Origin: an uncultured Verrucomicrobia subdivision 3 bacterium
GTDB lineage: Bacteria; Verrucomicrobiota; Verrucomicrobiia; Limisphaerales; UBA11358
DNA: 64,000 nucleotides
Direction of reading: 5' to 3'
Assembly: GCA_903850425.1 (NCBI GenBank)
Contig: CAINLR010000106.1
Coordinates: 171,585-235,584 of the forward strand
In this document: one piece after another, positions 47,547-56,783 of the stretch
Layout of the letters: every line of letters starts with the position of its first letter
Numbering within the stretch: position 1 is the first letter of the stretch
Notes under the pieces: model-generated
Told to the model about the DNA's origin: nothing
What the model saw: the letters and a program-made list of their open reading frames with translations, nothing else
The model's database searches: none
Program-made: the position numbers and the translations under genes

Positions 47547-48755
47547 TCAGCCGGTAGTTGCCACGCTGCGGAGCGCGGCGGCCAGTTCCGCCAGGTGCTG
47601 CTCCATGGAGAACCGCGCCAGGAAATTCGCGCGCCCCTGCTGGCCACTTTTCACCGCGAGCACCTGCAAAATGGCCTCGGCGATTTTTTTCGGATCCTGA
47701 TCGTCCACCAGCCCGGGATAATTGGGCGGGAGCATTTCCGGCAGCGAACGCCAACGGGTCGTGACGATCGGCAGGCCAAAGGCCATGGCCTCGATGAGAT
47801 TGACCGGCTGGTTTTCACCAAGGTAGCGCGTGGGGAACAGAAACAGGTCGGAGGTGCGCAGTAGCTGGTCCTTTTGCGCGCCGGAAACGAAACCCAGGTG
47901 TTTGATGACGGCGGCGAACTCCGGGTTTTCCCGGAGCCGGTCGAACTCCGCCTGTTCCTCGGCCGTGACAAAATTGCCGGCCGTGGTGAGCTTCAATTGC
48001 ATCGGCAGATGGCGGGCGACGAGTTGGCGGTTGACCAGCAGCACGGCTTCGGCGGCGGCGAACAGGCCTTTTTCCCGCGTGCAGTGGGCGAGATACAAAA
48101 CCTGCACCGTGACGGGCGCGGCCGCGGTTTCCCCGGCAAAAAATTGGACGCGCCGGGCAAAGCGTTCACGGCGCTGCGGCAGGACGGCGGTTTCAAAATC
48201 CGGGCACGGGTCCGGAATGCCGTTGTTGACCACGCGGACGTGATGCGACAGCAGTTTCTCCGCATCGGCCACATTGTATTGCGAGAGGACGATGCTGAGT
48301 TCCACGGGCTGGAACAGCCGGTAAGTGATGGTGCGCGAGCCGATGGTGGTGGCCGTTTCCAGCCATTTCGCCAGGCCGGCCGCGTGCCAGTGCAGGATGA
48401 TGTTCTTGAAAAACGGGCGGCAGAGCAGCATGACCAGCCAGTCGCGGTAGAGCGCGACGTGCTTGCCGGGCGCAGGCACATAATAAAAATTGGTCACGCC
48501 GTAACGCAGCCGGACCCAGATGGCCTGCAGGCAAAACCAAAAGATAAGGAAGATCTTGGTGCCTTGAAATTCCCCGACGTCCGAGAGGCCGCGCGAGAAC
48601 CGGGCGTTGACGTGGTAGCATTCGATGCCCAGCGGGGACGGCGCGCTCGGTTTGTGCCAACGGCGGTCGCCGCCAAAGCCGGCGAGCATGAGTTGAACCA
48701 TGTAGCTCTGGCCGTGGTGCGGCGGTGGCGTGTGGGCGAAAACCAGCAATTTCAT
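47547..48755 (-). CDS. GT4-family glycosyltransferase
   Basis: A 402-residue GT-B transferase. It starts MKLLVFAHTPPPHHGQSYMV and has ILHWHAAGLAKWLE in the acceptor half. The donor half has VQVLYLAHCTREKGLFAAAEA and the conserved RYLGENQPVNLIEAMAFGLP. It is divergent from the WecG-type gene, with about 135 bases between. Its start codon lies at the inner edge of a heptad repeat arm, leaving no recognisable ribosome-binding site. Confidence 0.9.
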   Translation of the reverse strand: MKLLVFAHTPPPHHGQSYMVQLMLAGFGGDRRWHKPSAPSPLGIECYHVNARFSRGLSDVGEFQGTKIFLIFWFCLQAIWVRLRYGVTNFYYVPAPGKHVALYRDWLVMLLCRPFFKNIILHWHAAGLAKWLETATTIGSRTITYRLFQPVELSIVLSQYNVADAEKLLSHHVRVVNNGIPDPCPDFETAVLPQRRERFARRVQFFAGETAAAPVTVQVLYLAHCTREKGLFAAAEAVLLVNRQLVARHLPMQLKLTTAGNFVTAEEQAEFDRLRENPEFAAVIKHLGFVSGAQKDQLLRTSDLFLFPTRYLGENQPVNLIEAMAFGLPIVTTRWRSLPEMLPPNYPGLVDDQDPKKIAEAILQVLAVKSGQQGRANFLARFSMEQHLAELAAALRSVATTG

Positions 48756-48892
48756 TTACGATTTAGGATTTACGATTTAGGATTCACGGCCTGATGCTGA
48801 CTGCAAAAACGATCGCCCCCACACGGTTTGCACCGTGGCATGATCTGCCGACTTGCGTGGAAATCGTAGATCATCCATCGTAAATCGTAAAT
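48753..48892. repeat. Inverted heptad-periodic repeat, locus B, between divergent genes
   Basis: The left arm (about 48753-48787) reads ATTTACG, ATTTAGG, ATTTACG, ATTTAGG, ATTCACG. The right arm (about 48865-48892) reads CGTAGAT, CATCCAT, CGTAAAT, CGTAAAT. The arms are reverse complements (CGTAAAT versus ATTTACG). Both flanking genes begin with an ATG formed by CGTAAATG at the end of an arm. Positions are accurate to about one base. Confidence 0.85.
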
Positions 48893-49655
48893 GACGAAGC
48901 GTGTCAATGTCCTCGGCGTCGGGATCAGCGTCCTTAATTTGCAGACGGCACTGGCCGCCATCACCGACGCGGTGCGAGCGCGGCGCAAGGGTTATCTCTG
49001 CATCACCGGCGTTCACGGCGTGATGGAGGCGCAGGACGATGTGGGCTTCAAAAATATTTTGAACCAGGCATTTCTTTGCACGCCCGACGGCATGCCCATG
49101 GTGTGGGCGGGAAAACTAAACGGCCATCGCGACATGCGCCGCGTCTATGGCCCGGACCTCATGCTGGACGTGTGCGCGTGGAGCGAAACCAGCGGCTGCA
49201 AACACTTTTTCTACGGCGGCGCGGCGGGCGTGGCGGAATTGCTGGCGCAAAAGCTGCAGGCAAAATTTCCGAAACTGACGGTGGTGGGCACTTACACGCC
49301 GCCGTTCCGAGCGCTCAACGCCGACGAACAAAATCAATTGCGCGAGCAAATTCGCGCCGTGCAGCCGGACATTTTGTGGGTGGGCTTGAGCACGCCCAAG
49401 CAGGAAAAATTCATGGCCGAATATCTGCCCAAACTGGAGGTGACGCTGATGGTTGGCGTGGGCGCGGCCTTTGACTTTCACAGCGGCCGCGTCAAGCAGG
49501 CACCGCGTTGGATGCAGCGCTCCGGGCTGGAATGGTTTTATCGTCTGTGCCGCGAGCCGCGCCGGCTGGCCAAACGCTACGGCCGCAACAACCCGCTGTT
49601 TGTCCTGAATTTTCTCGCCCAGTTGACGGGTCTGAAAAAATTCCCGAACCCGTGA
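48891..49655 (+). CDS. WecG/TagA/CpsF-family glycosyltransferase
   Basis: A 254-residue GT26-type enzyme. It has VNVLGVGISVLNLQTALAAI at the start, TPDGMPMVWAGK (the conserved catalytic-region Asp), YGPDLMLDVC, FFYGGAAGVAELLAQKL, and WVGLSTPKQEKFMAEYL. The family transfers N-acetylmannosamine-type sugars to lipid-linked intermediates. The following gene starts with GTG inside its stop (GTGA), so the two are translationally coupled. It opens a plus-strand run to the initiating sugar transferase. Confidence 0.93.
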   Translation: MTKRVNVLGVGISVLNLQTALAAITDAVRARRKGYLCITGVHGVMEAQDDVGFKNILNQAFLCTPDGMPMVWAGKLNGHRDMRRVYGPDLMLDVCAWSETSGCKHFFYGGAAGVAELLAQKLQAKFPKLTVVGTYTPPFRALNADEQNQLREQIRAVQPDILWVGLSTPKQEKFMAEYLPKLEVTLMVGVGAAFDFHSGRVKQAPRWMQRSGLEWFYRLCREPRRLAKRYGRNNPLFVLNFLAQLTGLKKFPNP

Positions 49656-51169
49656 AGTCTTCTGCCACCGACCACTCTTCCCGCGCCGGCTGGATATTTT
49701 TGGCGGGAGCCATGTTGGCGTGTCTGCTGGCGATCACGGGGCGCAGCCTTTGGATTGACGAAATTGAAATCGCGCGCGTCGCCGCGCAACCGACGCTGCC
49801 GGGTGCCTGGCGCGAACTCTGGGCGATCCACGGTTCAGACCTGCAAATGCCGCTGTATGCCGCGTGGATCTGGGCGTGCGCCCAAATCTTCGGTGCCGGC
49901 GAACTGGCGCTGCGGGCGGTCAACCCGCTATGGTTCATCCCGGGCGTGCTGGCCTTCACGCTGGCCTGCCCCGGACGCGCAACGCGGAATTTTATTTTTC
50001 TGCTCGCCGCCGGCAGTCCGTTGCTCTGGTATTATTTGAACGAGGCCCGCGCCTACTCGATGCAGGCGGGCGCCAGCCTGCTGGTCTTCGCAGTTCTTCT
50101 GCACTGGTGGCAAAACCCTGAATCGCCGGCGCGGACGGAAGGGCGGCGCGTGCTGCTCTTTGCGATGGCGCTGGTGCTGCTCGGCGGCAGCAGCATGTTA
50201 TGTTTGATCCTCGCAGCGACGCCGGTGCTGGCGGCGCTGGTTTTGTTGCCGGGCAAACGGCTGGCGGAATTCGCCCGTGTTTTCTGGCCAGCCTGGCTGG
50301 CGGTGCTGGGCCTGTGGCTGCTGCTGGGGATCTATTATTTGTGGACGCTTCATCTCGGTGCCCGCGCAACGGTCCTCGCGCCCATGGGCTGGCGCAACGT
50401 CATTTTCATCGGCTACGAACTCTTTGGCTTCGATGGTCTGGGGCCGGGGCGATTGGAAATCCGCGACGGCGGTCTGGGCGTATTCCGGCCGTATGCGGCA
50501 GAATTGTGCGGTTATGCCGCCATGCTTTCCATTCTAACCTGCCTGGGGGCACAGGCCTTGGCGCGGCAGTTGGGCCGAAAAAAATTCCTCGCGCTGACGC
50601 TGTGCGTGCTGCTGCCGGCCGGCTTCATCGTGGCGGCGGGCATGGCGCTGAAATTTCGCGTCCTGGGCCGGCATTTCGTCGCGCTGTCGCCGGTAGTGTT
50701 TTTGTTACTCGCCGCCGGCGGACTGGCGACGTGGCGGCGCGGTCAAATCGGCAAGCTGCTGGTCATCGCGTTTTTTGCCGGCTGGCTGGGGTCGTCGCTG
50801 TCGTTACGCTCGGCCACGCGTCACGAAAAGGATGATTACCGCGCGGCGGCCATCGCGGCGCGGGCCGCCTTGGCCGACGGGCGGACCGTCTGGTGGAACG
50901 CGTTGATCAATGGCGCAAGTTATTATCAGGTGCCGCTGGCGGCGGACGGCACCACGCGTCCGGGTGCGCGAGCGATGCTCAATCCGGCGCGCTCAACGCT
51001 GTTGACGGCGGTGCCACCGGACCTGATCATCGCTTCGCGGCCGGACGTGTTTGATCAAGCCGGAACCCTGGCCGATTTTCTGGCCCGGTCGCATTACCAA
51101 CTGGTTTCCAACCTGACGGCCTTCACCATCTGGGCGCGACCGGCGACCACACCAATGGTCCCGCGCTGA
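49652..51169 (+). CDS. GT39/ArnT-like membrane glycosyltransferase
   Basis: About 505 residues from a GTG at 49652 that overlaps the preceding stop; the longer open frame to 49508 lies inside the WecG gene. It has about ten membrane helices. The first loop has the acidic motif SLWIDEIEIAR, and NEARAYSMQ follows, as in GT-C enzymes that take sugars from polyprenyl phosphates on the outer face of the inner membrane. Identity of sugar and acceptor are unknown. It could also be an O-antigen-type polymerase, though the DE motif favours GT-C. Confidence 0.8.
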   Translation: MKSSATDHSSRAGWIFLAGAMLACLLAITGRSLWIDEIEIARVAAQPTLPGAWRELWAIHGSDLQMPLYAAWIWACAQIFGAGELALRAVNPLWFIPGVLAFTLACPGRATRNFIFLLAAGSPLLWYYLNEARAYSMQAGASLLVFAVLLHWWQNPESPARTEGRRVLLFAMALVLLGGSSMLCLILAATPVLAALVLLPGKRLAEFARVFWPAWLAVLGLWLLLGIYYLWTLHLGARATVLAPMGWRNVIFIGYELFGFDGLGPGRLEIRDGGLGVFRPYAAELCGYAAMLSILTCLGAQALARQLGRKKFLALTLCVLLPAGFIVAAGMALKFRVLGRHFVALSPVVFLLLAAGGLATWRRGQIGKLLVIAFFAGWLGSSLSLRSATRHEKDDYRAAAIAARAALADGRTVWWNALINGASYYQVPLAADGTTRPGARAMLNPARSTLLTAVPPDLIIASRPDVFDQAGTLADFLARSHYQLVSNLTAFTIWARPATTPMVPR

Positions 51170-51235
51170 AATTACGCGAATTTGTTTGAGCAAATCGCGG
51201 GGTTTCGTTATCTCAATGCTGCCCGTTTGCAAACT

Positions 51236-52333
51236 ATGTCCGCCAACGAAACAAAAAAAACGCCGCCGATCCTGGGCTGGCTGTGGCCGCACGAAATCCC
51301 TTTTCTGGCGTTGCTCGGCTGGGCGCTTTACCAGGCCAGTCCCGAGTTCCGGGGCTCGCCGCTGCCGGTCATCCTCTTTGGCAGTTCGGTGGCGGCGGGC
51401 GTGGTCATGCTGGCCTTGCGTTGCCGCGACGAATGGCCGGGGTTGCCGAACAAATTTTTCTTTTTCAGCCTGGCCGGCGTGTGGGTGGCCCTGTTCATTT
51501 TGCTCGGCAATTCCACCTTCGGCTATCTCGACTCGAACTCGATTTTTTCGTGGGCCTTCGACACCTACACGGGCACGAATTCGGACAATGAATACAGCTT
51601 GTTCATCCCGTTCGTGGTGCTGGGCCTGTTCTGGTGGAAACGTGGCGAACTCACCGCGCAGCCGCTCGGCCTGTGGTCGCCGGGAATTGTCATCGTCGCG
51701 GTCGGCTTGCTCGCCCATCTGGTCGGCTATGTGGCGCAGCAGCCGCGCTTGTCGTTCATCGGATTTTTCATCGGCCTTTACGGACTGACCGGACTGGCGT
51801 GGGGCAAGCACTGGCTGCGGGCCAGTTTCTTCCCGTTCTTTCTGCTCGCCTTCTGCATCCCCTTCTTCGGCACAGACGCGCTGACGTTCCGCATGCGGCT
51901 GCTGGTGTCGTGGATTGTGGAACACATCGCTCACCTCGGGTTGGCCCCGGACTTGATCCGCGACGGCACGCAGTTGTTTGATGCGCAACGCACCTTCGGC
52001 TATGAAGTGGCGGCGGCGTGCAGCGGCATCCGCAGCCTCATCGCGCTGCTGGCGTTGACCACGATTTATGGCTTTGTGAATTTCAAGTCGCCCGCGAAAC
52101 GCGCGGTGATGATTCTGTCGGCCTTTCCGCTGGCGATTCTGGGCAACGTGCTGCGGTTGTGTTTCACCATCATGGTGGCCGAGACGTTCGGGCAAAACGC
52201 GGGGAAATCGGTCGAGACCAACGTGGGGTTCATCACGTTTGCCGTGGCCATCGCCGGCGTGTTCCTGCTGGCGCGCTGGCTGGAAAAAAGTGAAGTGAAA
52301 GCCGATTCGGAAACGAAAGCCGCCAACCCATGA
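51236..52333 (+). CDS. Exosortase
   Basis: A 365-residue membrane peptidase-like enzyme with about eight helices. The catalytic cysteine is in VAAACSGIRSL (Cys262), and the conserved arginine follows in LGNVLRLCF (Arg307). The third active-site position, usually His in bacterial exosortases, is not obvious; the matching stretch reads VETNVGFITF. Exosortases process C-terminal sorting signals (PEP-CTERM or variants) of exported proteins and couple them to surface glycans. The next gene, EpsI-like, overlaps its stop by four bases. No target protein is seen in this window. Confidence 0.88.
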   Translation: MSANETKKTPPILGWLWPHEIPFLALLGWALYQASPEFRGSPLPVILFGSSVAAGVVMLALRCRDEWPGLPNKFFFFSLAGVWVALFILLGNSTFGYLDSNSIFSWAFDTYTGTNSDNEYSLFIPFVVLGLFWWKRGELTAQPLGLWSPGIVIVAVGLLAHLVGYVAQQPRLSFIGFFIGLYGLTGLAWGKHWLRASFFPFFLLAFCIPFFGTDALTFRMRLLVSWIVEHIAHLGLAPDLIRDGTQLFDAQRTFGYEVAAACSGIRSLIALLALTTIYGFVNFKSPAKRAVMILSAFPLAILGNVLRLCFTIMVAETFGQNAGKSVETNVGFITFAVAIAGVFLLARWLEKSEVKADSETKAANP

Positions 52334-53055
52334 ACCGTCAAAAAATCATTTTAGCCGCCGTGGTGCTGGTGCTGGTCGGGGTGGTTGCCGGCGTGCTGGC
52401 CCGCACCAAATCCCACCAGAAACTGGGCGAGCCCGGGATCCAGACGCGGCCCCGGGCGGGCAGCAAAAATCTGGAAATCCTGCTGCCGGAAACCGCGCCG
52501 GGGTTTACGTCGGAAATTGTCACCAACGCCGAGGAAGTGCTGAAGGTTTTGCCGGCAGACACCAGCTTCCGGGTGCGTTTTTACAAGGCGGAGGATGGCT
52601 TCGCCGCGCAGGTGAGCGTGGTCTTGATGGGCACCGACCGCTCCAGCATCCACCGGCCGCAGATCTGCCTGACCGGCCAAGGCTGGGCCCTGGACAGCGC
52701 TCTTTCGGGAGTGGAGTCAATTCATCTGGAGCGTCCGTTTCCCTATGATTTGCCGGTCAACAAGCTCATCGCCACCAAACAGCTTCCAGGCGCGGATGGC
52801 CAGCTGCAAACCGCGCGGGGCATTTATATTTATTGGTTTGTCGCGGAGGATCATTACACCGCCAGTTCCGAGCAGTGGATGCTCTGGTGGATGCCGCGCG
52901 ACCTGCTGCTCCACGGCCTTCTCGAACGCTGGGCTTATATTTCCTACTTTTCCGCGTGCAGCCCGGGCCAGGAAGCGGCGACGTATGCGCGGATGAAGAC
53001 GCTGATGGCCGCCACCGTGCCGGAGTTTCAACGGGTGCCGCGCCCCGGCAAATGA
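52330..53055 (+). CDS. epsI: Exosortase-associated EpsI-type protein
   Basis: A 241-residue protein anchored by one N-terminal helix (about 5-25), with an extracytoplasmic EpsI domain. The family signature RSSIHRPQICLTGQGW (about 105-120) is clear. EpsI occurs with exosortases in exopolysaccharide loci and its exact role is not known. It begins four bases before the exosortase stop, so the two are made together. Confidence 0.9.
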   Translation: MNRQKIILAAVVLVLVGVVAGVLARTKSHQKLGEPGIQTRPRAGSKNLEILLPETAPGFTSEIVTNAEEVLKVLPADTSFRVRFYKAEDGFAAQVSVVLMGTDRSSIHRPQICLTGQGWALDSALSGVESIHLERPFPYDLPVNKLIATKQLPGADGQLQTARGIYIYWFVAEDHYTASSEQWMLWWMPRDLLLHGLLERWAYISYFSACSPGQEAATYARMKTLMAATVPEFQRVPRPGK

Positions 53056-53118
53056 ATTGAATTTATCCGGCCAGCCACTAAACTCCGAACCTTAGGAAGA
53101 TAAAAGCAAGTAATCACC

Positions 53119-54516
53119 ATGCTACAACGCGACCGCCACATTCGCACCCAGATGCAACAAATGGGGGATGCCGGCATCTTTGCCTTGAGCTTCTGGCTGG
53201 CCTACGCGCTGCGCGGCACCCCCTGGTTTCTAGGCTGGTTTGGCTACGAGCCGCTCACGCCGGATGCCTTCGACAAGGTGGCTTGGCTTTACTTCGCGCT
53301 CGTGCCCGCCGCGCCCCTCGTGCTGGAATCCCAGGGCTTTTACAACCGCTCCGTGGTCGGTTCGCGCACGGCCATGTTGTGGCCGCTGCTCAAGGGCTGC
53401 TTTATCGTGACGATCGGTTTGGTGCTGCTCGTGTTCATGGTCCGGCAAATCATGCCGCGCGGCGTGCTGATTTATTTCGGCGTCATCAGCTTTCTGGTGG
53501 TGTGGATCAAAGAAGAATTTTTGCGGCTGGCGTTGCACAGCCGGCTCGCCCGCGAGCAATACAAACGCCGCGTCGTCCTCGCCGGCACGCTGGGGGAAAT
53601 CGCCCGGCTCCGTCAAATGCTCAAAAACCGGGCCAACGACAGCATGGAAGTCGTGGCGGAATTTGATCTCGCGCATGCGCCGGTGCCGAAACTGGTCGAG
53701 CTGCTGCACGAACATTCCGTCAGCGGCGTGTTTGTCAGCGCCAAAAACACGCAACTGGAGCGCGTGGAAAGCGTCATCCAGCTCTGCGAAATCGAGGGTG
53801 TCGAGGCGTGGCTGGTGGCGGATTTTTTTGCCACGCAGATTGCGCGCGCCAGTTTCGACGAGATGTTCGGCCATCCGCTGCTGGTCTTCCGCAGCACGCC
53901 GGAAGCCTCCTGGCAGATGCTCGCCAAGCTGCTGCTGGATTTCTTTGGCGCGCTGATTTTGATCCTCCTGGCCGCGATTCCGATGCTGTTCATCGCGCTG
54001 CTGATCAAGCTGACCTCGCCCGGCCCGGCCATTTTCCGCCAGCAGCGTTCCGGCCTGAACGGTTCGCCTTTCACCATCTTCAAATTTCGCACCATGGCCA
54101 CCAACGCCGAGCAGTTCAAACATGAACTGGCCGCGATGAACGAGATGACCGGACCCGTGTTCAAAGTCACCAACGATCCGCGCGTGACCAGCTTCGGGAA
54201 ATTTCTCCGCAAATTCAGCCTCGACGAACTGCCGCAGTTGTTCAATGTCCTGCGCGGCGAGATGAGCCTCGTCGGTCCGCGCCCGCTGCCCGTGGACGAA
54301 GTGAAGCGCTTCTCCGATCTGGCGCACCGCCGCCGCCTGAGCGTCAAGCCCGGCCTCACCTGTCTCTGGCAGGTCAGCGGCCGCAACGAGATTTCCGACT
54401 TCAAGGAATGGGTGCGCCTGGACCTGGAATACATTGACAACTGGTCCATCTGGCTCGATTTGCAAATCCTGCTGCGCACCGTCCCGGCCGTGTTTTTGGC
54501 GGCGGGCGCGAAGTGA
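53119..54516 (+). CDS. Exopolysaccharide polyprenyl-phosphate sugar phosphotransferase
   Basis: A 465-residue WbaP/WcaJ-type initiating transferase. The N-terminal half has about four membrane helices and a CoA-binding-like domain (VVLAGTLGEIARLRQML). The C-terminal catalytic domain has FRQQRSGLNGSPFTIFKFRT, the DELPQLFNVLRGEMSLVGPR core and LTCLWQVSGRNEISDF. It places the first sugar phosphate on undecaprenyl phosphate and so starts assembly of the polysaccharide. It closes the plus-strand run from WecG and is the strongest marker that this is a complete export locus. Confidence 0.95.
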   Translation: MLQRDRHIRTQMQQMGDAGIFALSFWLAYALRGTPWFLGWFGYEPLTPDAFDKVAWLYFALVPAAPLVLESQGFYNRSVVGSRTAMLWPLLKGCFIVTIGLVLLVFMVRQIMPRGVLIYFGVISFLVVWIKEEFLRLALHSRLAREQYKRRVVLAGTLGEIARLRQMLKNRANDSMEVVAEFDLAHAPVPKLVELLHEHSVSGVFVSAKNTQLERVESVIQLCEIEGVEAWLVADFFATQIARASFDEMFGHPLLVFRSTPEASWQMLAKLLLDFFGALILILLAAIPMLFIALLIKLTSPGPAIFRQQRSGLNGSPFTIFKFRTMATNAEQFKHELAAMNEMTGPVFKVTNDPRVTSFGKFLRKFSLDELPQLFNVLRGEMSLVGPRPLPVDEVKRFSDLAHRRRLSVKPGLTCLWQVSGRNEISDFKEWVRLDLEYIDNWSIWLDLQILLRTVPAVFLAAGAK

Positions 54517-54555
54517 ACCAGTTGGACCGGGGACTTTCTCGCCCCGCTTTGCGGG

Positions 54556-54747
54556 TTATTGCACCAACGCCCTCGGGCCAAAAATCACGAACGGCTCAAA
54601 TGGCCGGTCCGGTTTGAATTTCCACCAGGCTACAAACCAGGTCCATGCCAGCGTGACGGGGCGTAAAAGTCGCAAACTGAAATTGCGGTGACGGCAGAAT
54701 TTATCGTAACTTACCCGTTCCAGGCGAAGTCTCACTGGAAGAATATT
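54556..54747 (-). pseudogene. Possible gene remnant (hydrophobic C-terminal tail)
   Basis: On the minus strand a frame of about 60 residues ends in a stop at 54556-54558. It reads as a plausible protein tail with basic residues then RPVTLAWTWFVAWWKFKP and EPFVIFGPRALVQ. It has no start and is cut by a stop upstream near the MacA start. It could be a relic of a glycan gene or chance. A short CCCGC/GCGGG stem lies at 54543-54555. Confidence 0.25.
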
Positions 54748-56007
54748 ATGGCTGAAAAATCAAACGGCGGCTGGTGGAAATGGATTTTGATCGTCGTGGT
54801 TTTCGCGGCGGGCATTGGCGGTTATTATTATTTCCGCCACGGTCGCTCGGAGCCGCTGAGTTTCACCGCGATGCCAGTAATGCGCGGCGAGCTGACCAAC
54901 ACCGTGACCGCGACGGGGATCTTGAATCCCGTGGTGAACGTGACGGTGGGCAGCCAGGTTTCCGGCCGTATCAGCAAGTTGAACGTGGATTTCAATTCGC
55001 CGGTGACCAAGGGCCAGGTGCTGGCGGAGATTGATCCGGCCAATTATCAGGCCACGCTCGAATCGGTCACGGCGGACCTCGCCAACGCCCAGGCGAATCT
55101 GGAGTTGCAGCAGGTGCAATACACCCGCAGCAGCGAGCTCTACACCAACAAGCTGATCTCCGGCTCGGACTATGACATCGCGCTGGCCACGCTGCACTCG
55201 GCCGAGGCGACGGTGAAAATCAAACAAGCCTCGCTCAACAACGCGCTGGTGAACCTGAGCTATTGCAAGATTGTTTCGCCGGTGGATGGCGTGGTGATTT
55301 TGCGCGCGGTGGAACTGGGCCAGACGGTCGCCTCCAGTTTCAACACGCCGACGATATTTCAAATCGCCAATGACCTGACGAAAATGCAGATTGACGCGAA
55401 CGTGGCGGAGGCAGATGTCGGCGGCATTCTCGAAGGGCAGAACGTGGATTTCGGCGTGGACGCCTATCCGAACCGGACGTTTCATGGCGAGGTGCGGCAG
55501 GTGCGCAATTCGCCCACGACCCTTAACAATGTGGTCACTTATGACGCGGTCATTAGCGTGACCAACTCGGATTACAAATTGAAGCCCGGCATGACGGCGA
55601 ATGTTTCCATCATTGTCGCGCAGCGGTCGGACGCGTTGAAGCTCCGGAACGCCGCCCTGCGTTTCCGCCCGCCGGAAGCCGCCGTGATGGTGACCAACGC
55701 GCCCGTGGCCGGCGCGCCCACGAATCAAGTCGCCGGCGGTCCGCGCGGTCCGCGCGGCGAACACGGTGAGCGGGGCCAAGCCCGGGGCAACCGCAATGTC
55801 CGCACGGTTTATTTGCTGGCGGGCGAGGAGCACAGTCCCAAGCTGCAACCCGTGCAGATCAAAACCGGCATTAACGACGGCATCTTTACCGAGGTCACCG
55901 AAGGCTTGAAAGAAGGCGACAAAGTGGTCGTTGGCGTTGTCTCCACCGATGCGACCGGAGCTCCGCAGTCCTCCAACCCGTTTGGCGGCGGCTTCCCGCG
56001 TCGCTGA
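54748..56007 (+). CDS. macA: MacA-type membrane fusion protein
   Basis: A 419-residue periplasmic adaptor anchored by one N-terminal helix (about 12-30). The biotinyl-lipoyl half shows GSQVSGRISKLNVDFNSPVT, then the alpha-hairpin (about 100-170) and beta-barrel. It joins an ABC transporter to an outer-membrane channel. The start at 54748 has GGAAGA seven bases before it. A collagen-like Gly-X-Y stretch GPRGPRGEHGERGQARG lies near residues 331-347 and is unusual for this family. The ATP-binding gene starts 10 bases after the stop. Confidence 0.92.
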   Translation: MAEKSNGGWWKWILIVVVFAAGIGGYYYFRHGRSEPLSFTAMPVMRGELTNTVTATGILNPVVNVTVGSQVSGRISKLNVDFNSPVTKGQVLAEIDPANYQATLESVTADLANAQANLELQQVQYTRSSELYTNKLISGSDYDIALATLHSAEATVKIKQASLNNALVNLSYCKIVSPVDGVVILRAVELGQTVASSFNTPTIFQIANDLTKMQIDANVAEADVGGILEGQNVDFGVDAYPNRTFHGEVRQVRNSPTTLNNVVTYDAVISVTNSDYKLKPGMTANVSIIVAQRSDALKLRNAALRFRPPEAAVMVTNAPVAGAPTNQVAGGPRGPRGEHGERGQARGNRNVRTVYLLAGEEHSPKLQPVQIKTGINDGIFTEVTEGLKEGDKVVVGVVSTDATGAPQSSNPFGGGFPRR

Positions 56008-56017
56008 TCTAATTGCC

Positions 56018-56782
56018 GTGTCAACCCGCCCCGTCATCCAGCTCGCGAAAATCCACAAGGTTTATCGCACCGGCGAAGTGGACGTCCACGCCGTGCGCGG
56101 CGTGTCGCTGGACATCTTGCCCGGCGAATTTGTGGCCATCATGGGCTCCAGCGGCTCGGGCAAAAGCACGTTGATGAACATGATCGGCTGCCTCGACCGG
56201 CCGAGCGAGGGGAATTATCTACTGGATGGCATTGACGTTTCCACGCTGGATCGCGATGCCCGCGCGAAGATCCGCAACGACAAGATCGGCTTTGTTTTTC
56301 AGGGGTTCAACCTGCTCTCGCGCACGTCGGCGCTGGAGAATGTCGAGATGCCGATGCTTTACAATCATGCGCGCGTTTCAGCGGTGGAGCAAAGGGAACG
56401 CGCCCGCAAATCGCTGGAGTTGGTTGGCCTGGCGGATCGCTCGGATCACAAACCCAACCAGCTTTCCGGCGGGCAACAGCAGCGTGTGGCCATCGCGCGA
56501 GCGCTCGTGAACCAGCCGTCGCTGCTCCTCGCCGACGAGCCCACGGGCAACTTGGACAGCCAGACGAGCATTGAAATCATGGGCGTGTTTCAGAAGCTCA
56601 ACGCGGCCGGCATCACGATTGTCATGGTCACGCACGAGCTCGACGTGGCGCGCTACACCAAGCGCACGGTGATTTTGCGCGACGGGAAAATTCTCACGGA
56701 TGAAACGGTCAAAGACCGGCTGAATGCGGAGGGCGAACTGAAGAAATTGCGGCAGGCGCAGGAGGCCGTGAAACTGGCTTAA
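56018..56782 (+). CDS. MacB-type ABC transporter ATP-binding protein
   Basis: A 254-residue ATPase of the LolD/MacB class. Walker A is GSSGSGKST, the signature is [15 protein letters not shown], and Walker B is LLLADEPTG with DLDSQ-like NLDSQTS. It couples ATP use to the MacB-type permease encoded after the small S23-like gene. The GTG at 56018 is preferred; an ATG at 55949 in the same frame lies inside macA. In E. coli ATPase and permease are fused, here they are split. Confidence 0.92.
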   Translation: MSTRPVIQLAKIHKVYRTGEVDVHAVRGVSLDILPGEFVAIMGSSGSGKSTLMNMIGCLDRPSEGNYLLDGIDVSTLDRDARAKIRNDKIGFVFQGFNLLSRTSALENVEMPMLYNHARVSAVEQRERARKSLELVGLADRSDHKPNQLSGGQQQRVAIARALVNQPSLLLADEPTGNLDSQTSIEIMGVFQKLNAAGITIVMVTHELDVARYTKRTVILRDGKILTDETVKDRLNAEGELKKLRQAQEAVKLA

Positions 56783-56783
56783 A

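Noticed and set aside
50993-52195. 400-residue minus-strand frame opposite the exosortase
   Set aside because: Low-complexity composition, no motif, and the exosortase with its catalytic Cys is clearly the real gene.
53230-54465. 411-residue minus-strand frame opposite the sugar transferase
   Set aside because: Shadow of a strongly conserved plus-strand gene.
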